A DNA stretch of 64,000 bases from Epiperipatus broadwayi (GCA_028023455.1 JAQFVV010012434.1:5672264-5736263); one strand, 5' to 3'. Positions 23,679-34,806 are shown, counted from the first letter of the stretch. Numbers and translations: made by a program. Notes: generated by a model from the letters alone, not told the origin.

Positions 23679-23721
23679 CACAACCATAGTTTCATTAACT
23701 ACAAATAGATCTTCTCAAGTG
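23679..23721 (-). ncRNA. HHR-like hairpin in Penelope copy 2 tail
   Basis: Minus strand: CAC, UUGAGAA, a partly decayed stem II GAUCUAUUUGUAGUUAAU, GAAA, CUAUGGU, U17, GUG. Stem III pairs A-U, C-G, U-G, A-U. It shares the UUGAGAA box with copies 1 and 3. It lies about 60 nt past the ORF stop. Confidence 0.35.
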
Positions 23722-23778
23722 AAAATCAAACTAAAGGAACTAACATATATATATACAAACAACAAATCTTCCCATAAT

Positions 23779-24397
23779 TCATTTCAAACTCCACCTTCCC
23801 TTAAAATCAAAAGAAATCGTCATAAGATTGATAGCCTCAGAATCAAAAAGTTTTATCATCAAAGTCTTCTTTATTCTTTTTTTTAACTCATTTTTTTCAT
23901 AAAAAATAACTTAAGCATTGTTAAACAATATTCTATGACCTGTATTTAATTCATGAATATATAAAGCTGAGTTAAGATACCTATGTTTAACTCTACTTAT
24001 ATGAACTTTAATCCTTTCATTAAGGCTAAACTTACTCTGGCCTACATAAACCTTACCACAACCACATGGAATCTTATAAACAATACCAGGAATAGACCTA
24101 CTATCTGTAGACTGTTTTGAACCATTAAGTAATGAGTTCAAATCAGAACCTTTCTTCCATGCAACCTTAATTCCACCTAACAAATGACTATTCTTATAAA
24201 CCAGATTATATCTTGAAGACTTAAATGGGAAAGACATATAATCATTATTCTTACCAACAAAATTCTTACCATCAAAATCACGACTATAAACATTATTATT
24301 AAGTACAACTTTTTTAATAAAAGCATGATTGTAAACCAATTCTACATATTCGGCATCAAATTGACTTCTTTGAATATCGCATTATTATTATAATTAT
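23779..24397 (-). pseudogene. GIY-YIG endonuclease domain of a Penelope-like element, copy 2
   Basis: The minus-strand frame contains KGSDLNSLL, then GIVYKIPCGCGKVYVGQS, LNERIKVHISRVKHRYLN and LYIHELNTGH. GIVYKIP-CG-CGKVYVGQ is the GIY-YIG signature, with the catalytic Tyr pair, followed by the Arg of NERI. In Penelope-like elements this domain sits C-terminal to the RT and provides the nicking endonuclease. An in-frame TAA at about 23911 replaces the Lys of the DEAKVVF position seen in copy 1. The homologous frame then continues (VIFYEKNELKKRI, then FDFKGRWSLK) to a stop at 23779. The N-terminal linker is present from 24397, upstream of which a TAA occurs. The copy is dead but well preserved. 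Confidence 0.8.
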
Positions 24398-24459
24398 TAA
24401 ACCTTCTATTCCTATAACAAAAATTCAACAAATACATTTTTTAATGCATAAAAAAATAC

Positions 24460-24770
24460 AATGCTTCGGTCATTTTTTATGAAAAGAATGAGTTAAAAAG
24501 AAGAATAAAGGAGACTTTGGTGATAAAACTTCTTGATTCTGAGCCTATCAATCTTATGAAGACTTCTTTTGATATTAAGGGAAAGTGGAGTTTGAAATGA
24601 GTTATGGGAAGGTGTGTTTGTTTGTATATATATGTTAGTTCTTTTAGTTTGATTTTCACTTGAGAACGTCTATTTGTAGTAGATGAAACCATGGTTGCAT
24701 AACGATTTGGGTTAAATTTTGGATTTAATCTAGTATTGTATTGTTTTATGGTTTTGCATTTTTATTTTTT
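24460..24770 (+). mobile_element. Penelope-like element 3' end, copy 3 (inverted)
   Basis: The plus strand reads NASVIFYEKNELKRRIKET at 24460-24516 and FDIKGKWSLK before the stop at 24598-24600, then a tail homologous to those of copies 1 and 2 to about 24770. It is truncated further 3' than the others and lacks the GIY-YIG core. Orientation is opposite to copies 1 and 2. Confidence 0.75.
24656..24700 (+). ncRNA. HHR-like hairpin in Penelope copy 3 tail
   Basis: Plus strand: CAC, UUGAGAA (24660-24666), stem II with GUCUA paired to UAGAU, GAAA (24685-24688), then CCAUGGU and U17. A15.1 with the next seven bases gives ACCAUGGU, a perfect palindrome for stem III. Stem I is reduced to one pair here. 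Confidence 0.4.
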
Positions 24771-26190
24771 ACTAGTATAGTGTTAGGCTGTTTTGTTATA
24801 TATAATAGAAAGCTATTAAAAATGGTTAGACAAAAATTTTGTCTCATTCTATGGATGGGTGACTTTATTGTTAAAGACATGATACTTAATCTATATTAAT
24901 TAGATGAGAGAAGAATATTCAATGTTTTATGACTTATGGTAAAGTATTTGACGATTCAAAATTGTAGAGGTCTTAATGATATAAATACCACTCATTGAAA
25001 AACAATTTTCTTTATTTTTTATGTTTTCATTCTTCAATATATAATAATTCTAACCTTTTCCATTTTGTAAAACTAGAAGGACTTATATCATGAATAATAT
25101 ACATAGGCTTTATGATTACTTTGAGCCTTATCCTTATTCACTATATTTAGTTTTATCAATTTAAAATAAATGTTCATTTTAAAAATTAAATGAATATTTG
25201 TACTGATTTTCTATGGAATATTTGTACTGATTTTCTTCTGGATGTTTGTCTATGATTATTATGATACTATAAGAAAAATAAACCATAACAATTATTCCAA
25301 AAGTCTTTTTGAAGTCAGTAATTTTGTGCACAAAGGGATTGTTTAAAATGTATTTGAAAAGAAAGTCATAAAACATTAAAATTGGTAAAAGTAAAAAAGT
25401 TTTAGTCACTTGCTCTAGAAGTCATGCGATATTTAAATGTTTGGGTGGCAGGTTATCCATGACAATTGTTTTAATCAAAGTGATATTAATAATATATTAT
25501 GTTGAGAAATTTTTAATTTGAGTTAACCACTCAATCCTGCAGTAAACTTCCCTAACATTCCTAGCAATCCTATCATTCTCAACCTAATGGGTTATAAATG
25601 TTTGAAATATTATTTCAAATGATTGATATCTAATGATCATATTTATCTTAGGAAAACCATATTATCTTTAGAATATGAAGAGGAGTGGCATGTGTTGGTA
25701 ATAATCTCACATATGTTGAAAATAACCTTGTTAAATGGCTAGTGATTTAAGTTTTCATTTAAGAGGAACTTTATTTTTTAAGTAACCAGTTCATTACCAA
25801 GCTAGCCAACTAATAAATGTTGTTTAATAAATAGGCATCAGGATATTTTTAGCCAAAAAGATATTTAGAAGATTAATAAAATCAGTGAGGATCTGCTGAT
25901 TATAAACATAAAAAAAAATTTCTTTTAATGAAATGCAATTTTCACAATAGGACAATGAGGATCTTATTATGGCTTTTCAGTATAATGAGTTTTTTAAGGA
26001 AATATGTTATTGTAAAAGAACACTGTTAAAAAAGATCTTATTTTTAGCATAAGATGGATGGCATCATGATATCTAACTATGATAGAATACTGTTAAGATA
26101 TTTAACTAACTTAAAATATTCTTGCTCACAAGTTTTTCAATATTATTATTAAAATAAACTGCTATCATCAAAAAAAAAATATTATAAGTC
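24771..26190. other. AT-rich interval, no gene seen
   Basis: No recognisable gene or repeat family. ATATTTGTACTGATTTTCT is locally duplicated near 25192 and 25215. Confidence 0.4.
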
Positions 26191-26890
26191 AATAAACATC
26201 ACATGATCACCATTTCTTATGCTTGCTTATAAATGTTATTAAAATAGGCAAAACTCTCCAAACAGTATTGCCATTCAGTGCAAACCAGAGAAATTAATAG
26301 ATGTCAGAAGGCTTGTGCATAAAATCCCCATCTAGTGCCTACTCATCCAATATCTCCAGACTAGTTTCTAGCTTGTGACCTTCATCAGTGAGAAGCCTTA
26401 GATCAGACAACACTGCACCTAGATCTTAATAGGTACTAGATGGAGATTTTATGCAGAAGCCTTCTGGCATCCATTGATTACTCTGGCTTGCACTGAGTTG
26501 CATGTATGGAGAGTTTTGCCTGTTTAATAACATTTATAAACAAGCATAAGAAATGGTGATCATGTGATGTTTATTGGCTTAAAACCAATCCTGCCTAATA
26601 TGATAGTGATGGCTATAGTTATTAAAAAACCAAAAACACCAAAATGTATACGTACTGAACTGAGTTCAGACCTATATGACTATATAGGCTAATGAGATTG
26701 GATTGAAAATATTATGTTTTCAATTTAAGAATCATAGTTTTGTAATTAAGTAGAGATAAAAGGTGGCTTCTGGAGGGTCACATTAGATCCTAATATCTAA
26801 GTGCAATTATGCACAAACCTTCTGACATCCATTGATTACTCTGGCTTGCACTGAGTAGCAATACTGTATGGAGAGTTTTGCCTGTTTCAA
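26191..26890. repeat. Family A cluster: inverted piece plus tandem plus-oriented pieces
   Basis: A minus-oriented copy (about 26191-26410) is followed by plus-oriented sequence (about 26411-26800) and a second plus-oriented start (26801-26885). The landmark CTTCTGRCATCCATTGATTA occurs at 26461 and 26819, 358 nt apart, so a tandem unit has lost the ribozyme segment. The outer block TTATAAACAAGCATAAGAAA near 26533 is shared with 20.1, 35.6 and 38.7 kb. Confidence 0.8.
26353..26394 (-). ncRNA. Hammerhead ribozyme motif, family A
   Basis: Minus strand: UUCUCA (stem I), CUGAUGA, weak stem II A-GGU-CACAA-GCU-A, GAAA, CUAGU, C17, UGGAGA. All core bases and the ACUAGU palindromic stem III are intact. 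Stem II relies on G-U pairs, so folding may be poor. Confidence 0.55.
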
Positions 26891-28299
26891 AAAGAATATT
26901 AATCATGATTGTTTTTAGAAAGTAGTGATACAGGTATTCTTCCATTATACAAAAATGATTTCAAATAAATATTCTACCAAGGTTTGCTTATTTTATTCTA
27001 TTTTTGTTTATAACATTCAACTGATAGTTTTAGTCTTTTAATCATAGCACTCTTACTAATGTATTCATACTCCCAACTGCTAGCTCAGCTTATGTCTTTG
27101 CAATGTGCTAATGCCTAAACTTTAATTTGACAATGGTAGATGTTATTTCATTGAAACATTGGAAAGTAATCAAAAATAATGCATGGTTTAACCCCAAAAC
27201 TACCTTTTTTACATATATATATAAATACATGAAAGCAGTCTACACCTAAACAATAGCTACCTTTATTTGTGATCTAAATGTTTATATATATTATGATTTC
27301 TTAATAATTTACAAACAAATTTAAAGTACAAAGTAAACTAGTAAAATAGTTTTTAAAAGGCACTGCAGAAGACAGGAATCCTAAGAAATAGGCAGATTAC
27401 CTGGAGGGCACTTGAAATCTGAAAACATAAATCCAAATTTTTTCGAACTGAAAGCCAAGATGGTGAGCATAACAGGCGATGCACGTAACTACAATTGCAT
27501 GAGATCTTTCTAAAATTATTAGTATCATGAAAATTAATAATAAACATTATCTACCTAATTTTTATTAAGTTTTAGTCGGTATAAGGTTTTTAATGACTTT
27601 TTTGAATTAATAAATATTGGAAAGTTAAATATGACACAAAAAAGAGGTGCAAGTACGTATATATGTATGTGTTGTATACTATTTGATTGTTTAATAGGTA
27701 ATTTTCATCATCTCTTTTTTTTTTTTAAAAAAAAAAATACAACTGTTCAATTTACTAATTGTTTATTATACGAAAAGCAATATTAATTTAATTCAATTAA
27801 CATTGCAGAAAAAATTTACGTTATAATTTAGTGTATATATATATATTTCAGATGAAAATTATTTCAGAAATATTAGTCATGTTCGAAATAAAATCTGATC
27901 TGCCAAGTATGCAAAGCCAGAAGATAATTTGGCAGTAGAAGGATCTGGGAGTCAATCTCGAAGGGCAAAAAAATCTTTTGACAGTAAGATGGTTTCGGTG
28001 GGATGAACTCATGAGTTCATTGTCATGGCCCAGTGATTACCTTTGTTTTCATTTCATCATCAAAACCCTTGGGTTATTTGACTCAATTCATTAATATACC
28101 ATTCCGGATTTTTTCCCGCTCACTTTTTTTCTTTCATTTGAGATACATCATTGACAAGGTAAAAAGAAAAGTTCATTAGAAGACCTCAAAGGAATTAAAT
28201 TTACCAAAATAAAGAAATTTTTAAAGTAACATGCACATACAACTGTTGATCATTCATCTAACTATATAGTACATATCCGATATATAATATAATATATAT
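26891..28299. other. Mostly AT-rich; scattered less-decayed segments
   Basis: A piece of the 22.5-23.1 kb inverted repeat lies at about 27160-27205. Segments at 27360-27500 and 27930-28100 keep several CpGs and contain splice-like signals (for example TTTATGTTTTCAG and CCAGGTAATC on the minus strand near 27400), but no convincing exon chain can be built. Confidence 0.35.
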
Positions 28300-28570
28300 A
28301 TATATAGCGTTCAAATAGTCAACTGCAGGGCAAAGACGACTTCAAGCTTCTTTTTACACAAAAAGTGAAGAAAGTCATTACTCACCTGGATAGGTATGTT
28401 TGTTTTTTTATCCTCGTTTTATACTCGAGACAACAAAAAGTACGAACTCATTTGCATGCTAATTTCCTTGAGATTCAAACCGGTGCCATGTGTGATCTGT
28501 CTAAGTAAACGATTACATAAAAGTATCACGAGATATCTGTTCATATCTTTTACCGGTAAAAATCTTCATT
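28300..28570 (-). promoter_or_regulatory. Possible promoter or first-exon region (minus strand)
   Basis: This stretch keeps many more CpGs than its surroundings. On the minus strand it has an octamer ATGCAAAT (about 28450-28458), then TATAAAACG (about 28420), then a strong splice-donor-like CCAG/GTGAGTAA at about 28386. The order octamer, TATA, donor would fit a transcription start at about 28395 with a very short first exon, or the donor may belong to a longer exon. No coding frame supports it. Confidence 0.25.
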
Positions 28571-28639
28571 TCACTATATATATATATTGTTATTATGCCT
28601 ATGATAACTGCATTTCAGTAGAATAAAACAAAAAGTATA

Positions 28640-31600
28640 TACAAGTTAATGATATAAGAAATCACAAATATAGAGACAAAATAAATTATAAAATAAGAAC
28701 AAGCAATGGTAAATTACTATTGTTGCTGATAAAGTTTTGAAGTTTGAACATAGTACCCTACTATCTAGACACTTCTACCTACCTTAAAAAGGAATAATAT
28801 TTTAAAGATTATATAGGTTACTAAAAGATAAGGTTCTCTCCAATATTCCTTTATAAAGAAATAGGGAAAAAAACCTAATTTCTAGTCCATAATTAAAAAT
28901 ATCCAAATTTCCATTTACAAAATAATAATTCAATAATTAATATTAGATGAAAAAATAGTGAACTTGCTCAGACTACAAACATACAAACAAAGAAGTGAAG
29001 GTAAAAGTGGCCATAAGTGTATATCTTTATAGTCTCAGTGAAGATGGCACTGAAATTCATTTCACCAACTTTGAACTTTTACCTTCTAATAATAGAAAGA
29101 TATCTATTTACCAACTAATTCTTAAGGATTAATTGAAGTGATTATGGGCTAACTATTTGAAAAGAAAATCTTAAACATATCAGTGCTCTGAAAAAATTTC
29201 CAAGAATTTATCTGGTTTAAATTCAACTCTCAGTATGTAGGCATTATATGCAGATATGCAAATCAATATAATACAAAGCCTTTAAAAATTCCACAAATAA
29301 ATTTTTTAAAAATAAACAAGACTAAACAATATCATTAAATGAAGACTTGACTTTTATATCAGTCATTTTTTCATTTGTGTTATTGAGATAAAAATCAATT
29401 GGATTCATAAATGTTCATAACATTTGTTGTTTTATTTGGTTTTCTAATTGGTTATAATATCTGTAAAAACACAATAAGTACTTTTTACCCTGTGCTCCAA
29501 GTTATTACTTGTAACATTGTAGCAGTGTACAGAAGCTACAATTTAACAATGCAAACCATAATATTTACATTGTAGCAATACAAAACAATGATACTTTCTA
29601 TATAGTTTTTAGCCTGATGCCTTACTCAACAAAATTTTACAGCCTTCCATTATAAATACTATGACAAATTATTATAATTAATTCTAATTATCAGTTTCAT
29701 TCAGTAATAGACAAATGCAATTGCAAGATTAGTCATATGAAAAGTTATGTTATCTTTGAGTACAAAGTTGCAGACTAAACACAACAATTTCTTTTAATTT
29801 GAACAGCTAATTTTTTTTCTATTTAACTCAGTAGGAAACTGATCTAGAAATCTTTATTTTTTAGATCCATCATTTTATCACTAAACACAAAACTAGAGGG
29901 GGGGGGGCAATAGTGACAGAATGTCCCCTACTGAAGAATGGTATTTATTGCTGAGAATGAGATATCACATGTACTGACAGCTGTTATACCAATACATTGT
30001 GATTGAACTTATTTTTGTGTAATAATAATACTAATAATAACAATAATAATAGTAGCAATAATAGAAATTACATCTTTTTATCAGTATATCTCCATCAGGA
30101 TCACCTCTTTCCCTATATATATGCTTCATGAACTATCTTTAGTCTTAGAGATAAGTTAAAAAATATTAAATATTGACAGCTCTTCATTCCTACACTACAC
30201 TACTCTAACAAGATAGAAACAAGTTTTTTATAATTTTTAACAACATATGAAAGGGTGAATAACCATTATTCAAGTTTTTTTTTTGTTTTTATCAGTATAT
30301 CTTTCATTTTAATTCCATGACATCACAAACATCATCAACACAGATCTCAAATGAAAGATGTACTGATTTTAAAAAAAAATTTAATACAATGGTGACTTTC
30401 TATCTTAGAAAGTCATGTGACATTTAAACACTATGCTCTTCAGAATGTCACTCAGCCACTGGACTAATTGGCATGGAGATTTGGCTTTTAAAATAATTTT
30501 AATTAATATTATTGATATAACATAAGAACTATTACTAAAAAAATTAAAAATCTGGCTTTTAAAAATTTAAATTGTATTCTTTCAATAAAATGATAAAGAT
30601 ATCAAATAATTTATAGGTTTATTTACACACAATAACAAAATTGATAAATAATATTTAGAATAAAATTTTATTAAAAATACTATATTTAAAGAGATATTTG
30701 AATGTGATGCAAAATTTTTTAATATTAGGTAAAACAATAAAAAAAATCTCTCATTTCTTGCAGAGAAACTTAATTTTTATAAATTAGTAGAAAATTACAT
30801 CAATATGATAAAGCAGTGCTAATAGAGCTTATGGTCTACCAGCATTATTAATATACATAACACAATAATGAACGAAAAAAAAAATAAGTGATTAAAAAAT
30901 CAAAAAGTCAACATTTATTTTTGGATTCATGATTACAAGTATATGTTAAATAAAATATATATATATATATATATTTTGCAATAAAAATAATTTATTTACC
31001 AAAAAAATATTTAACCAAATATATATATCAATGACTAATAAAATGTATGCAAAAATGCCAGTTCAAAAAAAATGTCCACATTTCTTTTGAATTTGCAATG
31101 TCTGCATTTATTGTTGAATTAACAATATTTTGTGCATCAACTATCTTTTGCCTTTTTTGTTTTTTAATAGATTTTATTTTTATTGCAAAACATATTGTTT
31201 TTTTTTTCTTTTTCTTCAATATATACTTGTAATAGCAAATTCAAAAACAAATGCAGATATCTTAAGTTTGAAAATAAAGGTTATTCATCATTACTTGTGG
31301 AGTTTCACTTGTGGGTATAAGCATCCAATTTGAGATTGGGAAGTCCAAGGATTATTTCTGGTGCATACAGGTATAGTAATTGAACTACTTCTAAACTCCC
31401 AAGCAATAAAACTATATGCTTTTTTTTGTGTGTGTGCACATTTATTTGTCATTAATATATGTTTTGATGAACAATGAGTTTTATTGCAAAATATATTACT
31501 TTAATTTTATTTAATATATTATAAATTCAATAATAAATGTTGACAATTTTATTTTTTACTAGTTTTTTTCTTGACCCTATTATATGTACTATGTAGATTC

Positions 31601-32020
31601 TTAAGCAGGTTACCATACATTATATTATTATCACCAAAACCTTCTTAGTGATATGAGAGTTTTTAGTATATTTTTTATGTTAATTCAGAATATATTAATT
31701 TCAAATTAATTTAAATTTTCAACATTTTAAAAATTCAATTAATTTATTATTCTCTATTAGATTATTTTGATTTCTTGGTAGTCTTTGAATATCATTTTGA
31801 AATGTTGCACCATCCTGACTGAAAAACATCTGATTAAAGATTGAGTCTATTTCCAGATCAAAAATTGATTCTAATTCCAGATTTTTATTATTAATAAATT
31901 TATGATTTGTACACAGAACTTATGATTTTCATTCATGAAATATTCCCATCTCAACTAAAAGTTTTTTAATCTGAAAATATTTTGAAAGACTTAAAAACTT
32001 GTTATTTAAGAATATATATA
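28640..32020. other. AT-rich interval with microsatellites
   Basis: No gene seen. It holds an A-T-rich trinucleotide-like tract at about 30020-30065, an (AT)n at about 30955-30975 and a G-run at about 29898-29905. TTGTAGCA blocks near 29518 and 29571 form a small local repeat. Confidence 0.5.
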
Positions 32021-32249
32021 TTAAAATACTCTAGAATAAACTCTACAAAATTTAATATGTCTATATAAAATAAATAACTGAATATTAGTTATAGCCAGCT
32101 TACAGCAGCTTACATCATCTTGAATAGCTATTCAAAATGACTATTCAAGGTGGCATAAACTGCCATAAGTTAGTTATAGCTAATATTCAGTTATTTATTT
32201 TATATAGGCATATTGAATTTTGTAGAGTTTATTCCAGATTATTTTAATT
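32021..32249. repeat. Foldback (MITE-like) element, about 110-bp arms
   Basis: Left arm 32021-32133 and right arm 32137-32249 are inverted copies: AATAACTGAATATTAGTTAT against ATAACTAATATTCAGTTATT, and GAATAAACTCTACAAAATT against AATTTTGTAGAGTTTATTC. The two arms differ at several positions, so it is older than the element at 57.7 kb. No coding capacity. Confidence 0.8.
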
Positions 32250-32657
32250 ATTATATATATTTTGTATGATTATATATATATAATTAGCAGTGAAATAGAA
32301 ATTCAATTTAATGTTTTCAGTTTTAATAGTTACTAAGAGTGTAAAATGTTACTTAACAGAATTTCAATTAAATTTAATTAGCATAATATTTTATCTAGAA
32401 AAGTTTATAATTTGCTACTGTACTTTCTCTTTTCTGCCCTTTTCATCCAATTGTAATTACTAAAAAAAGATACTTCAAACTACTAGTTGTAATAATAACA
32501 AGTCAGATGTCACATGACTTATATATAGCTTGCACTTACAAATATGTAAAATTAAGAGCGTGCTAATAGCTCTAAACAAGCTTTTTTTTTTTTTATTTAT
32601 GATAAATGCTACTACAAGAGAAGACATTCAAATCATTTTTATCTTGGATTGTCCCCA

Positions 32658-32698
32658 TCACCAGACCGGTTTCGACTTACGGGTCTCTTCAGTGAGGA
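32658..32698 (-). ncRNA. Hammerhead ribozyme motif, family C, tandem copy 1
   Basis: Minus strand: UCCUCA, CUGAAGA, stem II GAC-CCGUAA-GUC, GAAA, CCGGU, C17, UGGUGA. Position 7 is A; in hammerheads this position is the tolerant one (CUGANGA). Stem III ACCGGU is perfectly self-complementary. Stem I has one mismatch. Confidence 0.65.
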
Positions 32699-33080
32699 GT
32701 TGGGTCATTAGATTTAAAAAACAGACTCAAGCAAAGCATTTATCTAAAAGTTAATTGTTAGAGGAAGATCTGAAACTTTTAGATATCTATATGTCTTTAA
32801 AGTTGGCTCTCCAACTGAAAAAATCATATGGGCCTGAACTTAATTCAGATACTCCATATATTAGTAGGCTTAGCCATTTAATTTAGCCAAAGCCACAACA
32901 GCAAAATAATAATAGTAATAATAACAAGTCAGATGTCACATGACTTATATATAGCTTGCACTTACAAATATGTAAAATTAAGAGCGTGCTAATAGCTCTA
33001 AACAAGCTTTTTTATTTATTTATGATAAATGCTACTACAAGAGAAGACATTCAAATCATTTTTATCTTGGATTGTCCCCA

Positions 33081-33121
33081 TCCCCAGACCGGTTTCGACC
33101 TACGGGTCTCTTCAGTGAGGA
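33081..33121 (-). ncRNA. Hammerhead ribozyme motif, family C, tandem copy 2 (best in window)
   Basis: Minus strand: stem I UCCUCA (33121-33116), CUGAAGA (33115-33109), stem II GACC-CGUA-GGUC (33108-33097, four perfect pairs), GAAA (33096-33093), CCGGU, C17 at 33087, UGGGGA (33086-33081). Stem I has six pairs with one G-U, followed by an internal loop and two further G-C pairs outward, as in natural type I hammerheads with tertiary loop contacts. Every invariant core base is present. Predicted cleavage is between 33087 and 33086 on the minus transcript. Confidence 0.75.
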
Positions 33122-33151
33122 GTTGGGACATTAGATTTAAAAAACCAACTA

Positions 33152-33955
33152 GTAGATAAATATTTTTATATATTTTCAATTTTTTTTTTTAAATCTATGC
33201 AATATCCTCATCTCATCTCCACTGTGTTACAACCATTCATCATCTTAGCAATTCAAGCTTAATCTCTATATAGTAAAACTTGTTTTTAATCAATATTCAA
33301 ATTATATATTTATTAATAAATTGCATTTTTAAAATATATTTTATCATCAGTTTACATATTTTTTAATTTAATACATTATTCTTTTACATAATATTGTATA
33401 TAAATATAACATTTATAAAATTTTATGATTTTAAAATTATATTTTTATTTATTTAGTTATAATACAAATATTCATATTTTTTAAAACAAATTACCAATCT
33501 TTTTATTATAAAAATATTTTGTTTGCATTTTATCTGTTAATTTTTTTATTTTTAATTAACCAAGATAGTTTTTTATTTTATTTTCTATTAAAAAATAATT
33601 ATTTTTTTTCTATATGTATATTCAGGGTGGAAAAATGATATATTTTGTGTTTAAACCTTTTTTTTTATGATTTGTGTGTGTGTATATATATATGCATATA
33701 ATGAATTTTTTTCTTATCTCAGTGTATCTTTTATCTTAGTTTAATCACATCACAATCATCCATTATCCCAGAAGTTAGACCAACTTCTCACTCTGGATGC
33801 ATTTTTGAAACACCCAGTTCACTTTTTTTTTAAGTGAGTAAAAAATACAAAGCTCATATTTTAATTTTAACTTCATAAACATTTTTTTTAGATATGTTTT
33901 TAACTTCATATATATATTCCAAATTTCTATTTCATCACAATTTCTTGAAACATAT
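33152..33955. other. AT-rich interval, no gene seen
   Basis: Very A/T-rich with (TG)n(TA)n near 33672-33695. No recognisable feature. Confidence 0.5.
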
Positions 33956-34060
33956 GACCAAAGACATGTGAAAAAGATCAATTATCCCCAATATGTATAT
34001 TTTGGGTTGAACCAACATTCATCAGTTGGCCCAGATCATAATCTTTAAGATGTATTTTCT
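33956..34060 (-). repeat. Family B1 fragment with HHR-like motif
   Basis: GACATGTGAAAAAGATCAATTATCCCC through GGCCCAGATCATAATC matches the B unit. The HHR-like motif is at 33989-34030 on the minus strand: CUGAUGA intact, stem II AUGUUG-GUU-CAACCC, AAAA for GAAA, stem I CCAA/UUGG. Confidence 0.65.
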
Positions 34061-34764
34061 CTTGCAATTTACACAATAAAGTTTTTTTTTTTTTTGACTA
34101 GTAAATCAATATGTAGCTATTCAATAAAGTATTTTGTTAGTGTGTGGATCTAAATAAAAAATATTTTATTGCACACACGCATACATATATATCTTCAGAA
34201 AAAAATAAAAAATTAATTTTAAAAATAATAAATATTCTTAAAAACTTATAGATAATAAAAAATATTAAATATTTTTACAATGCAAATAAAAAACATCTAT
34301 ATATAAAATTTAAATAATAAAGATAATTCTATAAAATTGCATATATACCATTTCAAATTAGTACAAAAACAATTATTTATATGTATGCCTTTTTTAAAAA
34401 ATAAAATATTATGTAATAAATCTTTTATATCTCTAAATTCCTTTCATGTTATATGTCCATTCATTAATATAAATAAAGTGATTTTGTCCTTCAATAAACA
34501 TAGCAGAAAAAATGGCATGCACATGTGTGTTTCACTTTCAGATAATTTGCTTCTCATTAAATTGGCGCTTTCAAAATGGCAATAAAGTGTTATAGTTTTT
34601 CTATTAATTTATTAATATTTGAATACAAGTATAATGTATATACCGAACTTAAAAGATAATTAAAAGAGATTTGAACACAGACTTTCAAGCTCCCTTCAGT
34701 TATCCATTCCATCTTATATAACTGATGCATATGATCACATACATGTGAAAAATATTAATTATCT

Positions 34765-34806
34765 CCAATATATGTATTTTGTGCTGAACCAACACTCATC
34801 AGTTGG
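34765..34806 (-). ncRNA. Hammerhead ribozyme motif, family B1
   Basis: Minus strand: CCAA, CUGAUGA (consensus), stem II GUGUUG-GUU-CAGCAC (six pairs, one G-U), AAAA, UACAUAU, A17, UUGG. The sole core defect is G12 to A. Comparison with 8.5 kb, which has GAAA but U3, shows the B1 ancestor had both correct. Confidence 0.5.

Larger units (their letters stand above)
23606..24400 (-). mobile_element. Penelope-like element 3' end, copy 2
   Basis: It carries most of a GIY-YIG domain (23779-24397) and a tail with HHR-like hairpin and (AT)n, ending at the truncated start of copy 1. The reverse transcriptase part is missing. Copy 3 lies on the other strand beginning at about 24460, so copies 2 and 3 are arranged tail to tail around a 60-bp spacer. 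Confidence 0.8.
32491..33151 (-). repeat. Family C tandem: two direct copies with HHRs 423 nt apart
   Basis: About 235 bp beginning AATAATAACAAGTCAGATG at 32491 recurs at about 32927 with very few differences besides T-run length. The 423-nt unit between the ribozyme cleavage points (32664 and 33087 on the plus coordinate) contains no open frame. Short spurious frames of about 70 codons that start in each copy are identical to each other only because the DNA is duplicated. Layout matches retrozymes: tandem monomers, each with its own HHR. Confidence 0.85.

Noticed and set aside
23605-23886. 93-codon plus-strand frame over the Penelope cluster
   Set aside because: It is antisense to the Penelope coding and tail sequence.
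32530-33159. Two similar 67-74-codon frames (MHLQICKIKSVL and on) as a conserved gene pair
   Set aside because: They run through the ribozyme on the antisense strand and match only because the DNA is a tandem repeat.
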